64,000 nt of DNA from Pseudomonas sp. WS 5079. GTDB lineage: Bacteria; Pseudomonadota; Gammaproteobacteria; Pseudomonadales; Pseudomonadaceae. Location of the stretch: positions 744,001-808,000 of the forward strand of contig NZ_JAAQWN010000002.1 in the NCBI RefSeq assembly GCF_012985465.1, read 5' to 3'. The stretch's first letter is position 1; every line of letters starts with the position of its first letter. The translations under genes and the position numbers were made by a program. This document shows positions 9,552-18,052 of the stretch, one piece after another. Below the pieces are notes generated by a model. The model worked only from the letters and a program-made list of their open reading frames with translations, was not told where the DNA came from and searched no databases.

Positions 9552-9678
9552 CTTGAGCGTAACCGCCTGTAAGCCAGGCGTCGCATAGCTTGTAGGAAGG
9601 TGTACGTTTTTTGATCAGGCAGTTTGGCGGTCCTCGGGTAGAATGCTCGCCCTACTTCGCCGAACCGCAGTCACCCCC

Positions 9679-10914
9679 ATGCCCCAGATCCCAGCCCAGC
9701 CTTTTCACGTCACGATCATCGGCGGCGGCCCCGCCGGGCTGATGGCCGCCGAAGTCCTGAGCCAGGCCGGGGTTGGGGTGCAACTGTATGACGGCATGCC
9801 ATCGGTGGGGCGCAAGTTCCTGCTGGCAGGCGTGGGTGGCATGAACATCACCCACTCTGAAGCTTACCCGGCATTTCTCTCACGCTACGCTGAACGTGCG
9901 TCGGACATTGCCCCCTTGCTGCGCCAGTTCGGTGCCGAGGCGTTGTGCGAATGGATCCATGGCTTGGGCATTGAAACCTTTGTCGGCAGCTCTGGCCGGG
10001 TATTCCCTACCGATATGAAAGCCGCACCGCTGCTACGGGCCTGGCTCAAGCGCCTGCGCGACCAGGGGGTAGTTATCCACACCCGCCATCGCTGGCTGGG
10101 CTGGAGTGCCGACGGCGGCTTAATTATCCACAGCCCGGAGGGCGAAAAAACTGTCCACAGCGATGCCGTGCTACTGGCCCTCGGCGGCGGCAGCTGGTCG
10201 CGCCTGGGTTCGGACGGGGCCTGGCTCAAGTTGCTGGAAGACCAAGGCGTGCCCTACGCCCCGCTGCAGCCGAGTAATTGCGGCTTCGAGGTGTCAGCCT
10301 GGAGCGAATTGATGGTGAGCAAATTCGCCGGCGCGCCGTTGAAAAACGTCGCCATTGGCCTCGCGGATGACAAGCCTCGCTTGGGTGAATGCGTGATCAC
10401 CGCCACGGGTATCGAAGGCAGTTTGATCTACGCCCTGTCGGCGCCGATTCGCGAAGGGATCAACCGCGAAGGCTCAGCCACCGTGCATATCGACCTGCTG
10501 CCGGGCAAGCCGCTGGATAAGGTGCAGGCGGCACTGGCCAAGCCTCGCGGCTCACGTTCGATGAGCAAGCATTTGCACAGCCAGTTGGGCCTGGATGGGG
10601 TAAAGGCCGCGCTGTTGCGCGAGTTGGCGCCCGCCGAACACTTCAACGACCCGCAGCAATTGGCCGTCGACATCAAGGCTCTGCCGTTGACCCTGGTGAA
10701 AACCCGGCCAATGGACGAAGCCATCAGCACCGCAGGCGGCGTGCCGTTTGAAGCTTTGGATGAGCGTTTGATGCTCAAGCAATTGCCGGGGGTGTTTTGT
10801 GCCGGCGAGATGCTGGACTGGGAGGCGCCGACAGGCGGGTATCTGCTGACGGGGTGTTTTGCCAGCGGGCGGGCGGCGGGGCGGGGCATGCTGGAGTGGC
10901 TCCAGCGCCGATAG
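9679..10914 (+). CDS. BaiN/HI0933-type FAD-dependent oxidoreductase (TIGR03862-like flavoprotein)
   Basis: A 411-residue flavoprotein. The dinucleotide-binding motif is TIIGGGPAGLMAAEVLSQAG near the N-terminus, followed by GRKFLLAGVGGMNITHSE, typical of this family. The C-terminal FAD-closing motif is LPGVFCAGEMLDWEAPTGGY, followed by TGCFASGRAAG. I start at ATG 9679 (MPQIPAQPF), as the family begins just before the Rossmann strand. The reaction is unknown for most members; one relative, BaiN, reduces bile-acid intermediates. Oddly, codons for residues 131-133 and 147-152 use GTA-GTT-ATC and TTA-ATT-ATC, rare here, and create two perfect DnaA boxes. Confidence 0.85.
   Translation: MPQIPAQPFHVTIIGGGPAGLMAAEVLSQAGVGVQLYDGMPSVGRKFLLAGVGGMNITHSEAYPAFLSRYAERASDIAPLLRQFGAEALCEWIHGLGIETFVGSSGRVFPTDMKAAPLLRAWLKRLRDQGVVIHTRHRWLGWSADGGLIIHSPEGEKTVHSDAVLLALGGGSWSRLGSDGAWLKLLEDQGVPYAPLQPSNCGFEVSAWSELMVSKFAGAPLKNVAIGLADDKPRLGECVITATGIEGSLIYALSAPIREGINREGSATVHIDLLPGKPLDKVQAALAKPRGSRSMSKHLHSQLGLDGVKAALLRELAPAEHFNDPQQLAVDIKALPLTLVKTRPMDEAISTAGGVPFEALDERLMLKQLPGVFCAGEMLDWEAPTGGYLLTGCFASGRAAGRGMLEWLQRR
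10073..10081 (+). promoter_or_regulatory. Perfect DnaA box inside the flavoprotein gene
   Basis: TTATCCACA, written by codons Val-Ile-His-Thr (GTT ATC CAC A). It is in the same orientation as the box 51 bp downstream, about five helical turns away. Confidence 0.55.
10124..10132 (+). promoter_or_regulatory. Perfect DnaA box inside the flavoprotein gene
   Basis: TTATCCACA, written by Leu-Ile-Ile-His-Ser using TTA and ATT, codons seldom used in this genome. It is the third perfect box within 590 bp. Confidence 0.55.
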
Positions 10915-10934
10915 TTGCGGTGAGTCCCAGTCCG

Positions 10935-11009
10935 CCATCGCAGGCAAGCCAGCGCCCATATTTGAACGTATTCACAGATCAAAATGTAGGAGCTGGCTTG
11001 CCTGCGATG
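10935..11009. repeat. Tail-to-tail REP pair
   Basis: An inverted copy (CATCGCAGGCAAGCCAGCGC) precedes a direct copy (TGTAGGAGCTGGCTTGCCTG), so the arms point outward. This is the reverse of the usual REPIN order in the window. Confidence 0.75.
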
Positions 11010-11033
11010 AGGCCCTGACAGGCGCCAAAGAAG

Positions 11034-12365
11034 TTACTTCTTCTTACGCGGCCCGGTATTAAACACAGGCACCTTGCGCACCGGCTTGATCGATGGCTCT
11101 GCCGCAACGTCACCGCTCTCCACCCACTTGCCCAGGTTGCGCTTGCCGCCACCACCGGAGGTCTTGGGCTTCTTCGGTTTTTTCGGCTTCTTCACCACCT
11201 GGCCGCTGGCGTCGGTGTCCGGCACTCGGTGTTCCGGTTCGAAGTCCTGCTCCATTTTGCGGGTCAGGGTCTGGCGGGTCAGCATCTCGATGGCCGAGAG
11301 CATGTTCACTTCATCGGCACATACCAGGGAAATCGCCTCGCCGGTGTTGCCGGCCCGGCCAGTGCGGCCGATACGGTGGATGTAATCCTCGGCAACGATC
11401 GGCAGGTCAAAGTTGACCACCATCGGCAAATCTTCGATATCCAGGCCACGGGCTGCCACATCGGTGGCCACCAGGATCTGCACATCGCTGGCCTTGAAGC
11501 GATCCAGCGCACGTTGGCGCGTGGCTTGTGGCTTGTCGCCGTGAATGCCGTCGGCATTGATCCCCAAGCCTTGTAGCTTATCTACCAGCGCATCCACGCC
11601 ATTGCGGGTCTTGGCAAACACCAGCACCTGTTTCCATTTGCCTTTGCGCATCAGGTGCACAAACAACTCGGCCTTGCGCTTCTTGTCCACCGGCACCACC
11701 CACTGCTTGACAGTGTTGGCGGCGACGTTGCGCGGGCTGACTTCGATGCTCAGCGGGTCAATGAGCATCTGCCCCGCCAGCAGGCGGATGTCATCGGAAA
11801 AGGTCGCGGAAAACAGCAGGGTCTGACGCTTTTTCGGCAGCATGCGGTAAATATTCGCCAGCTCTTCGGAGAAGCCCAGGTCGAGCATGCGGTCGGCTTC
11901 ATCCAGCACCAGGGTTTGCAGCTGATTGAGTTTCAGCGCGTTCTGGCGGAACAGGTCGATCAGCCGGCCAGGCGTGGCCACCAGCACATCGACACCCTTG
12001 CGCAGCTTCATCATCTGCGGGTTGATGCTGACGCCGCCATACACCGCGTAAGTGGTCAGGGGCAGGTGTTCAGCGTACTGGGCAACACTGGCGTGAACCT
12101 GCTCGGCCAGCTCGCGGGTTGGGCACAGGATCAGCGCGCGCACCGAGTTGGCGGTGACTTTTGGCCCTTCCAGGGTCAGCAGTTGCAGGAGCGGCACGGC
12201 GAAACCGGCGGTCTTGCCGGTGCCGGTCTGGGCCGCAGCCATCAGGTCGCGACCGGCCAGCACCGCCGGAATGGCTTGCGCCTGCACCGGCGTCGGGGTC
12301 TGGTAGCCAAGCGCCTCGAGGGCGCGCAGCAAGGGTTCGATCAGGCCAAGTGTGGCGAAAGTCAT
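11034..12365 (-). CDS. rhlE: DEAD-box ATP-dependent RNA helicase, RhlE type
   Basis: A 443-residue RNA helicase. Motifs in order: FATLGLIEPLLRAL with Q-motif TPTPVQAQAIP, motif I AQTGTGKT (about 41-48), Ia PTRELAEQ, Ib TPGRL, II DEAD, III SAT, IV VLVFAKT, V ARGLDIEDLP, and VI HRIGRTGR. The C-terminal tail is basic and low in complexity, with PKKPKKPKKPK repeats followed by a Gly-rich KRNLGKWV segment and ending RKKK; this probably adds RNA affinity. RhlE proteins act in ribosome maturation, mRNA decay and cold growth. P. aeruginosa has two RhlE paralogues, so orthology to RhlE1 rather than RhlE2 is likely but unproven. Confidence 0.9.
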   Translation of the reverse strand: MTFATLGLIEPLLRALEALGYQTPTPVQAQAIPAVLAGRDLMAAAQTGTGKTAGFAVPLLQLLTLEGPKVTANSVRALILCPTRELAEQVHASVAQYAEHLPLTTYAVYGGVSINPQMMKLRKGVDVLVATPGRLIDLFRQNALKLNQLQTLVLDEADRMLDLGFSEELANIYRMLPKKRQTLLFSATFSDDIRLLAGQMLIDPLSIEVSPRNVAANTVKQWVVPVDKKRKAELFVHLMRKGKWKQVLVFAKTRNGVDALVDKLQGLGINADGIHGDKPQATRQRALDRFKASDVQILVATDVAARGLDIEDLPMVVNFDLPIVAEDYIHRIGRTGRAGNTGEAISLVCADEVNMLSAIEMLTRQTLTRKMEQDFEPEHRVPDTDASGQVVKKPKKPKKPKTSGGGGKRNLGKWVESGDVAAEPSIKPVRKVPVFNTGPRKKK

Positions 12366-12413
12366 GTGTTTACCGTAGGAAAAATTCAGCGCAAGGGCGT
12401 AATGCGCGGCAGT

Positions 12414-13310
12414 TTACCTTATTTCCGGCTTCGGCTTGCGCCACTGGGGTAGGCTGATCAGCAACACGGCGCTGATAATCACCAGCATCGCCAGGGCTTC
12501 TTCCAGGCCGATGGTCTCGCCCACGAACACAATCCCCAGCAACACCGCCACTGCCGGGTTGACGTAGGCATAGCTGGTGGCCGCTGCCGGACGCACGTGC
12601 TTGAGCAAGTACATGTAAGCGTTGAAGGCGATGATCGAGCCAAATACGGTCAGGTAAGCCAGGGCCAGCCAGCCCTCCACCGGGGGCATCGCGTCAAGGT
12701 GCTCACCCTTGAGCGCGCTGCCGATCAACAGCACCACGCCCGCGATCAGCATTTCTGCGGCGCTGGCCATGGCGCCCTGCGGCAACGGCAAGTGCCGGCT
12801 CCATACCGAACCAAAAGCCCAGGAAGCGGCGGCGAACAACAGCAAACCAGCACCCAGCGGGCTCGATTGCAGGTTGGAGCCCATATTGAGCATGGCGATG
12901 CCGATCATCCCCAGAATCACCCCGGCCCACTCCAGACGGGTATTACGCGCGCCCCAGAAATATCCACAGAGCAAGGTAAACAACGGCACCGTCGCCACCG
13001 CCAGCGCGGCGACACCGGAGGTCACGCCAGTGTGTTCAGCCACACTCACCGCGCCGTTACCGAAGGTCAGCAGCAAGATGCCGATCATGCCCGCGGCTTT
13101 CCACTGCGCCCAGGTCGGCGCCGGCACCCCGCGCCAGCGCAAGTAGCCATACATCAGCGCCCCCGCCGTACAAAAGCGAATCCCCGCCAGCATCAGCGGC
13201 GGCCAGTACTCCACGCCAATGCGGATCACCAGGTAGGTGGAACCCCAGATCACGTACAACGCAAAAAAAGCGGCGATCAACGGTAAGGGAAAACGACGTG
13301 GGCCAGGCAT
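12414..13310 (-). CDS. yedA: YedA-type drug/metabolite exporter (EamA family)
   Basis: A 298-residue inner-membrane protein with ten predicted helices in two EamA repeats. The first helix segment ALYVIWGSTYLVIRIGVE and the following WPPLMLAGIRF closely follow what I recall of E. coli YedA. The second repeat includes SWAFGSVWSRHLPLP and the C-terminus SYAYVNPAVAVLLG. The start at ATG 13310 (MPGPRRFPLP) fits the family length; an upstream alternative would add a Cys-rich stretch unlike any relative. It is divergent from an Lrp-type regulator 159 bp away, which is the usual arrangement for amino-acid-responsive exporters, so regulation by that protein is likely (inference). Confidence 0.82.
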   Translation of the reverse strand: MPGPRRFPLPLIAAFFALYVIWGSTYLVIRIGVEYWPPLMLAGIRFCTAGALMYGYLRWRGVPAPTWAQWKAAGMIGILLLTFGNGAVSVAEHTGVTSGVAALAVATVPLFTLLCGYFWGARNTRLEWAGVILGMIGIAMLNMGSNLQSSPLGAGLLLFAAASWAFGSVWSRHLPLPQGAMASAAEMLIAGVVLLIGSALKGEHLDAMPPVEGWLALAYLTVFGSIIAFNAYMYLLKHVRPAAATSYAYVNPAVAVLLGIVFVGETIGLEEALAMLVIISAVLLISLPQWRKPKPEIR

Positions 13311-13469
13311 GGGCAGCTCTGCGGCAGGACAAGGGATCGCTATTTTAGGAATCCACGCCCGTAAACATAAGTTACAAAACCTGTTTAAAGCGCCCATACA
13401 CTTTTCAAATCATGGTTATCAGGGCTATAAGCCTTGTATTCGAAAGCCCCCTATTGACAGAGCCTTATC

Positions 13470-13928
13470 ATGGACAAATACGACCGCATGCTCCTCAGCG
13501 CCCTGCTGGAGGATGGCCGCGCTACCTACGCGCAATTGGCCCGCACCGTAAACCTCTCCGCCCCCGCCGTGGCCGAGCGCGTGGCCAAGCTGGAAGCCAG
13601 CGGCGTGATCACCGGCTACCAGGCCAAAGTGGACCTGTCCAAGATCGGCTTGCCGATCCAGTGCACGATCGAACTGCGCTTGACCAACAACGGCAGCCAG
13701 AAGGTGTACGACGCACTGGCAGAAATCCCCGAGCTGACCGAATGCCACCGAGTCACCGGGGACCCATGCGTGATCATGCAGGCGGCGGTGGGCTCGATGC
13801 CGGAACTGGAAAACCTGATCAACCGGGTGGCGAAGTTCGGCTTCAGCAAGACCTCAATCATCTTGTCGAGCGCCATAGCGCGGCGGGTGCCGCTGGGGCA
13901 TTTGGAGGGGAAGAATGGCGGCGCCTGA
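13470..13928 (+). CDS. Lrp/AsnC-family transcriptional regulator
   Basis: A 152-residue regulator of normal family length. The N-terminal helix-turn-helix spans about residues 3-60 (KYDRMLLSALLEDGRATYAQLA, with AVAERVAKLEASGVI as recognition helix and beyond). The C-terminal RAM/AsnC ligand domain starts near IQCTIELRL and contains HRVTGDPCVIMQA. The protein is expected to form octamers and sense an amino acid. It is divergent from the yedA-like exporter, suggesting local control of export. The 159-bp spacer is AT-richer than its surroundings. Confidence 0.88.
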   Translation: MDKYDRMLLSALLEDGRATYAQLARTVNLSAPAVAERVAKLEASGVITGYQAKVDLSKIGLPIQCTIELRLTNNGSQKVYDALAEIPELTECHRVTGDPCVIMQAAVGSMPELENLINRVAKFGFSKTSIILSSAIARRVPLGHLEGKNGGA

Positions 13929-13935
13929 GCGGGCG

Positions 13936-13963
13936 CCATCGCGGGCAAGCCCGGCTCCCACAG
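13936..13963. repeat. Single REP element
   Basis: One inverted-type arm, CATCGCGGGCAAGCCCGGCTCCCACA, without a partner nearby. Confidence 0.65.
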
Positions 13964-13992
13964 TTTGGTCCTGGTTGTTCTCAGGATTGGGA

Positions 13993-14604
13993 TCAGAACC
14001 CGCGATGTTTCTTCAGATGATCAGTGATCTTCGCCGCCGGTACTTTCTGCAAGCTGCACAGCAGATCATGGGACAGCTCGCGCAAGCCGTGGGTGCGGCG
14101 TAGTTCCTGGGCCAGGTGGGCGGTGAGGTTGGCCGCCATTTCCGCATCCGCCATCGCCCGGTGAGCCTTGCCGGTGTGGGGCAGTTGCGCGTAGGACGTC
14201 AGGGTCCCGAGTTTGTGGTTGGGCGCCGTGGGCATCAGCCGGCGGGCCAGGAGCAACGAGCAGGCGAATTTTTGCAGGCGGGTGCGGCGGATCAGGCCCA
14301 GCTCGAAGTCCCAGAACTTCTGGTCGAACGCGGCGTTGTGCGCCAACAGCGGTGTAGTGCCGACGAATTCATTGACCTCGTTCATCACCCGCTCGGCCGG
14401 CGGTGCGCTGCGCAGCATGGCGTTGCTGATGCCGGTCAGTTGCTCGATAAACCCCGGCACGCGTACGCCGGCGTTCATCAGGCTTTGGTAGCGGTCCACG
14501 ATCTGGCCCTGCTCCAGGATGACCACGGCGATTTCCGTGGCCCGGCAACTGCTGCTCGGCGAGATGCCGGTGGTTTCAAAGTCGATGACCGCTATCCGTT
14601 CCAA
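13993..14604 (-). CDS. DEDDh 3'-5' exonuclease (DnaQ/PolC-exonuclease-like)
   Basis: A 203-residue RNase T/DNA polymerase epsilon-subunit-like exonuclease. ExoI is VIDFETTG with Asp and Glu (about 7-10), ExoII is AHNAAFDQKFWDFE, and ExoIII is HRAMADAEM, where the His marks the DEDDh class. The C-terminus is basic (KITDHLKKHRGF). The frame can only start at TTG 14604; upstream in-frame codons offer no ATG or GTG before a region inside the neighbouring gene. The gene follows the NYN-domain gene by 25 bp and the two are probably co-transcribed. A proofreading, repair or RNA-processing role is possible; the substrate is unknown. Confidence 0.82.
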   Translation of the reverse strand: MERIAVIDFETTGISPSSSCRATEIAVVILEQGQIVDRYQSLMNAGVRVPGFIEQLTGISNAMLRSAPPAERVMNEVNEFVGTTPLLAHNAAFDQKFWDFELGLIRRTRLQKFACSLLLARRLMPTAPNHKLGTLTSYAQLPHTGKAHRAMADAEMAANLTAHLAQELRRTHGLRELSHDLLCSLQKVPAAKITDHLKKHRGF

Positions 14605-14629
14605 ACCTGTTCCAACCCCATCTGAAAAT

Positions 14630-15106
14630 CTATTTGAGCAACAACGCGCCTTCGATAGGCACGTAGCGGCTGGCCGCGCGAATCAACGAGTTGGCCGTCA
14701 GCCCCGGCACACCGTAGGCCACGGCTTCGACGCCATGCTTGTGGATGATGCGATCGAGCAACATGTCGAAGTCGCCATCCCCCGAGGCCAGCACCACTTC
14801 GTCGACATGGGCGGCGGCGTCCATGATGTCGATGGTGATGCCCACGTCCCAGTCGCCCTTGGCCGAGCCGTCGCTGCGCTGGATGTACGGCTTGAGCTTC
14901 ACGGTAAAGCCCAGGTTGCGCAGGATCTGCTGGAATTGCTGCTGCTTGCTGTCGCCACGGTCGATGGCATAGGCATACGCCTCGACGATCTGCCCGCGCT
15001 GGCTGATATCAGCCCACAGGGCGGCGTAGTTGAAGTGGCAGCCGTAGGCCTGGCGCACGGTGTAGTAGAGGTTCTGGACATCGGCGAACACTGCTATTTT
15101 TTTCAC
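14630..15106 (-). CDS. NYN-domain (LabA/DUF88) ribonuclease-like protein
   Basis: A 158-residue PIN-like NYN protein. Acidic active-site positions are visible as FADVQNLYY (Asp9, Asn12), DWDVGITIDIMD in the middle, and LASGDGDFDMLLD, which is the typical family motif. NYN proteins are predicted or shown to be RNases. It is followed on the same strand by a DEDDh exonuclease, so an endonuclease-plus-exonuclease unit acting on RNA is a reasonable inference. The C-terminus (RYVPIEGALLLK) is short, with no extra OST-HTH domain. Confidence 0.82.
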   Translation of the reverse strand: MKKIAVFADVQNLYYTVRQAYGCHFNYAALWADISQRGQIVEAYAYAIDRGDSKQQQFQQILRNLGFTVKLKPYIQRSDGSAKGDWDVGITIDIMDAAAHVDEVVLASGDGDFDMLLDRIIHKHGVEAVAYGVPGLTANSLIRAASRYVPIEGALLLK

Positions 15107-15224
15107 CGCATATCCTCATGGCACGGGGACGTGATGGCCCGCAAAGGCCGTCAGTATGCCAGTCAAGAGGAGGTTTCCGAGAAAAATCAGACCGGGGCAA
15201 CAGCGCGCCCCGGTTCAGTGTGTG

Positions 15225-15917
15225 TCAGACGAAGGAGTCGTCGTCGCCAAGGAAGGAGGAATCGTCGGCATAACCACTGTCGGCGTAGGTGTCCGCGCTG
15301 TCATTGCCCCAGCCGCTGTTGTCACTGGCAGGCGCCGGCTCTTCGCGGATGATCTCTTCCACTACCTGCGGTTGCTGGTTGTGGCTGAACAGGCTGCTGA
15401 TGCCTTGGGCCAGCATCACACCACCGGCCACGCCGGCTGCGGTTTTCAGGGCGCCGCCAAGAAAGCCACCACCTGCGGGGGCCGCCTGCTGGGGTTGCTG
15501 GTAGTTCTGTTGCGGCGCAGGCGCGCTGTTGAAACCCGGCCGGGTCGGCTCGCGCCAACCACCCGCGTTCGATGCCGGCGCGCTGGGCACAGGCTGCGGC
15601 TCGCGGGAGCTGGTGCCAAAGATGCTCGACAGGAACCCACCACCGCTGGTGGCCGGCGGCGTTGTCCTGGCCCGTTGTAGTTCATCCTGCAATTGCTGGA
15701 TCTGCTGCGCCTGCTGCTTGTTCTGCGCATCCAGGCTCTTGATCGCGGCTTCCTGCACCAGAATCGCCTGGGTCATGAAATACCCGGCGGCCGGTTGGCG
15801 AGTGATGTGCTCCTTGATCCGCGCTTCTGCCTGGGCGTCGCGGGGGGCTGAGTCCGTTTCGGCTTGCTGCAACCGTGAAAACAGTCCATCGATCAGGGTT
15901 TGCTCTTCGCTGTTCAT
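15225..15917 (-). CDS. DUF2076-domain protein
   Basis: A 230-residue protein. The start MNSEEQTLIDGLFSRLQQAE and the segment ITRQPAAGYFMTQAILVQE (about 42-60) define DUF2076. It is followed by a Gln-rich coiled coil (ALDAQNKQQAQQIQQLQDEL region), a Pro/Ser/Gln-rich linker, a Gly/Ala-rich stretch (GGGFLGGALKTAAGVAGGVM) that may be a short hydrophobic helix, and an acidic Asp/Ser/Tyr-rich tail ending DDDSFV. I chose ATG 15917 because the longer frame upstream lacks family similarity. Some annotations call the family periplasmic ligand-binding sensors, but I see no signal peptide, so location and role are unknown. Confidence 0.78.
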   Translation of the reverse strand: MNSEEQTLIDGLFSRLQQAETDSAPRDAQAEARIKEHITRQPAAGYFMTQAILVQEAAIKSLDAQNKQQAQQIQQLQDELQRARTTPPATSGGGFLSSIFGTSSREPQPVPSAPASNAGGWREPTRPGFNSAPAPQQNYQQPQQAAPAGGGFLGGALKTAAGVAGGVMLAQGISSLFSHNQQPQVVEEIIREEPAPASDNSGWGNDSADTYADSGYADDSSFLGDDDSFV

Positions 15918-16077
15918 GGCGACCTCGTTAGATTGCCGGTAAAAATCTGCGTCCCGCCCGCATTGGGCAAGGTACGCCACCAGTAATGGGGCTGGCCTGC
16001 GGCGTTTCAATGATCTTTACCCAAGGTTTACGTTTGTCGGTGATCGGTTAAAGTGTCCGCTGCTTTTTTGGCCTGTG

Positions 16078-16749
16078 ATGACTTTGATGAATCCGTTGAC
16101 CGTTCTGCGCGACTCTTTCTACTTTTTCCAGCGCAACCTGGGCGCCATCGTACAGTTGTGCCTGCCCTTGGTGATCCTGGAAGCCGTGCTGCAACAAGTG
16201 CTCGATCGCACCCTGGGCCCGCAGGCGTTTACCGGCTACAGCATGATCGTCGGCCTGCTGGTGTACCCGCTGTACACCGCCGCCCTGATCCTGTTCCTCG
16301 ACGCCCGCAGCCGTGGCGAGTCGCCGCGCACCGCCGACGTGCTGGCCATGGCGCTGACCCTGTGGCCCCGCTATGCGCTGCTGACCGCCATGAGCACCCT
16401 GCTGATCCTGCTCGGGCTGTCGCTGTATTTCCTGCCGGGGCTGTGGCTGATGGTCACCCTGGCCTTCGCCGAATACCTGCTGGTACTGCGTGGTATGACG
16501 GCGCTGGCGGCGATGAAGGAAAGTTTTCGCCTGACCCGAGGGCATTTCCTGCGCATCCTGGTCTGCCTGTTGTGCGTGATGACCCCGCTGTGGCTGCTCA
16601 AGGGCGCCAGCGTCGCGGCCTGGCCCGACCCGCAGAACCCGTTGCTGGCGGTGCTGATCGACAGTGCCCACAGCTTCCTGCAGCTGTTTACCAGCGTGGT
16701 GCTGTTCCGCCTGTTCATGCTGATCGCCGGTGATGCCGACGCCCGCTAA
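16078..16749 (+). CDS. YciC-family inner-membrane protein
   Basis: A 223-residue polytopic protein with about six hydrophobic segments. The N-terminus NPLTVLRDSFYFFQRNLGAI and the block MKESFRLTRGHFLRIL (about 144-159) are recognisable YciC-family features. The start is ambiguous: GTG 16075, ATG 16078 and ATG 16087 are all in frame and no Shine-Dalgarno is decisive. Function is unknown; relatives are envelope proteins. It lies 72 bp upstream of an EEP-family hydrolase on the same strand and may be co-expressed. Confidence 0.75.
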   Translation: MTLMNPLTVLRDSFYFFQRNLGAIVQLCLPLVILEAVLQQVLDRTLGPQAFTGYSMIVGLLVYPLYTAALILFLDARSRGESPRTADVLAMALTLWPRYALLTAMSTLLILLGLSLYFLPGLWLMVTLAFAEYLLVLRGMTALAAMKESFRLTRGHFLRILVCLLCVMTPLWLLKGASVAAWPDPQNPLLAVLIDSAHSFLQLFTSVVLFRLFMLIAGDADAR

Positions 16750-16821
16750 CATGGTCCTTGGGCTCCCGGCCACCGGTCGGGTATGCTCGGGGCCTGTCCA
16801 GCAGCGCCATAAGGCGAGCCG

Positions 16822-17910
16822 ATGACCCGTTTACTGCGTACCACCCTGGTGGGCCTGCTGATCCTCGCAGGCTTGCTGACCGCCCTAGTCTACAGCCTGA
16901 CCTGGCGCCCCGCCGAAAAAGAGACCTTGCCCGTAAGCTGTGTCGCCCCGCGTGCGCCGACGCTGCTGCCCGGCCAGGCGCTCAAGGTGATGACCTGGAA
17001 CGTGCAATACCTGGCCGGCAAAAACTACGTGTTCTGGTACGACACCCCCGACGGCAGCGGCCCGGACGAGCGCCCCACTATCGAAGACATGGCCTCCAGC
17101 CTGGACGAAGTGGCGCGGGTGATCCGCGACGAACAGCCAGACGTGCTGTTGCTGCAGGAACTGGACGAAGGCGCCAAGCCGTCCCATTACCAGGATCAAC
17201 TGGCGCTGCTCCAGGAGCGCCTGGTGGACCTCTATCCGTGCAGCGTCCAGGCCTTCGACTGGAAAGCCGACTTTGTGCCCGACTGGCATATATTCGGCAG
17301 TGTTGGCCGCAAGCTGGTGACCCTCAGCCGCTACCAGATCGAACATGCCGAGCGCCTGCAACTGCCGGTGGCCCCGGCCAACCTGATCAGCCGTCAGTTC
17401 CAGCCCAAGCCTGCGTTGCTGCTCAGCTACCTGCCGTTGAGCGACGGCGGCCAACTGGCGGTGCTCAACACTCGCCTGGACAACGCCGCACCCGGCCACA
17501 GCGCGGTGCGCGAGCAGGTGCAGGCGACCATCAAGCTGCTGGATAAATTCGAAAGCCGGGGCACGCCGTGGCTGATTGGCGGGGATTTCAACCTGCTGCC
17601 GCTGGGGCAATTCCTACGCCTGGACGCCGGCAGACGCGGGCAGTATTCGCCGGACAGTGAACTGCATCTGCTGTGGGACAAATATCCGATGGTCCCCAGC
17701 AACAGCCAATCCAGCGGGATTGACCGGGCGCAGTGGCTGACCCACTTCCCCAACGACCCGGGCCTCGATGGGCCGGATCGCACGGTGGATTACCTGTTCT
17801 ATAGCCCTAGGCTGAAGAAGGTTGAAGCGCGGGTGAGGCAGGACGATACGTTGCGTATTTCCAATCACCTGCCGGTGATTGCGCGGTTCCTGCTGCCCGC
17901 TGCGCAATAG
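16822..17910 (+). CDS. Membrane-anchored endonuclease/exonuclease/phosphatase family protein
   Basis: A 362-residue protein with an N-terminal hydrophobic helix (LVGLLILAGLLTALVY) that is likely an uncleaved anchor, placing the catalytic domain in the periplasm. EEP-fold motifs are MTWNVQYLAG (metal-binding Asn), LLLQELDEG (metal-ligand Glu), LIGGDFNLLP (Asp and Asn) and the C-terminal SNHLPVIARF (Asp/His position, here NHLPV). The middle contains GSVGRKLVTLSRY. The fold covers nucleases, sphingomyelinases and inositol phosphatases; a membrane-tethered phospholipid or sugar-phosphate target is possible but unknown. Confidence 0.8.
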   Translation: MTRLLRTTLVGLLILAGLLTALVYSLTWRPAEKETLPVSCVAPRAPTLLPGQALKVMTWNVQYLAGKNYVFWYDTPDGSGPDERPTIEDMASSLDEVARVIRDEQPDVLLLQELDEGAKPSHYQDQLALLQERLVDLYPCSVQAFDWKADFVPDWHIFGSVGRKLVTLSRYQIEHAERLQLPVAPANLISRQFQPKPALLLSYLPLSDGGQLAVLNTRLDNAAPGHSAVREQVQATIKLLDKFESRGTPWLIGGDFNLLPLGQFLRLDAGRRGQYSPDSELHLLWDKYPMVPSNSQSSGIDRAQWLTHFPNDPGLDGPDRTVDYLFYSPRLKKVEARVRQDDTLRISNHLPVIARFLLPAAQ

Positions 17911-17945
17911 CCCACAGCACACAACCGGATGTGGAATAGGGTTTG

Positions 17946-18034
17946 TGTAGGAGCTGGCTTGCCTGCGATAGCGGTCTGTCAGCCAGAACCTGACCAACTG
18001 ACCCACCGCTATCGCAGGCAAGCCAGCTCCTACA
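17946..18034. repeat. REPIN (inverted REP pair)
   Basis: TGTAGGAGCTGGCTTGCCTGCGATAGCGG and a matching inverted arm ending AGCCAGCTCCTACA flank about 30 bp. It is a near-perfect, probably recent copy. Confidence 0.88.
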
Positions 18035-18052
18035 TTTGGATATTAAGCATGA

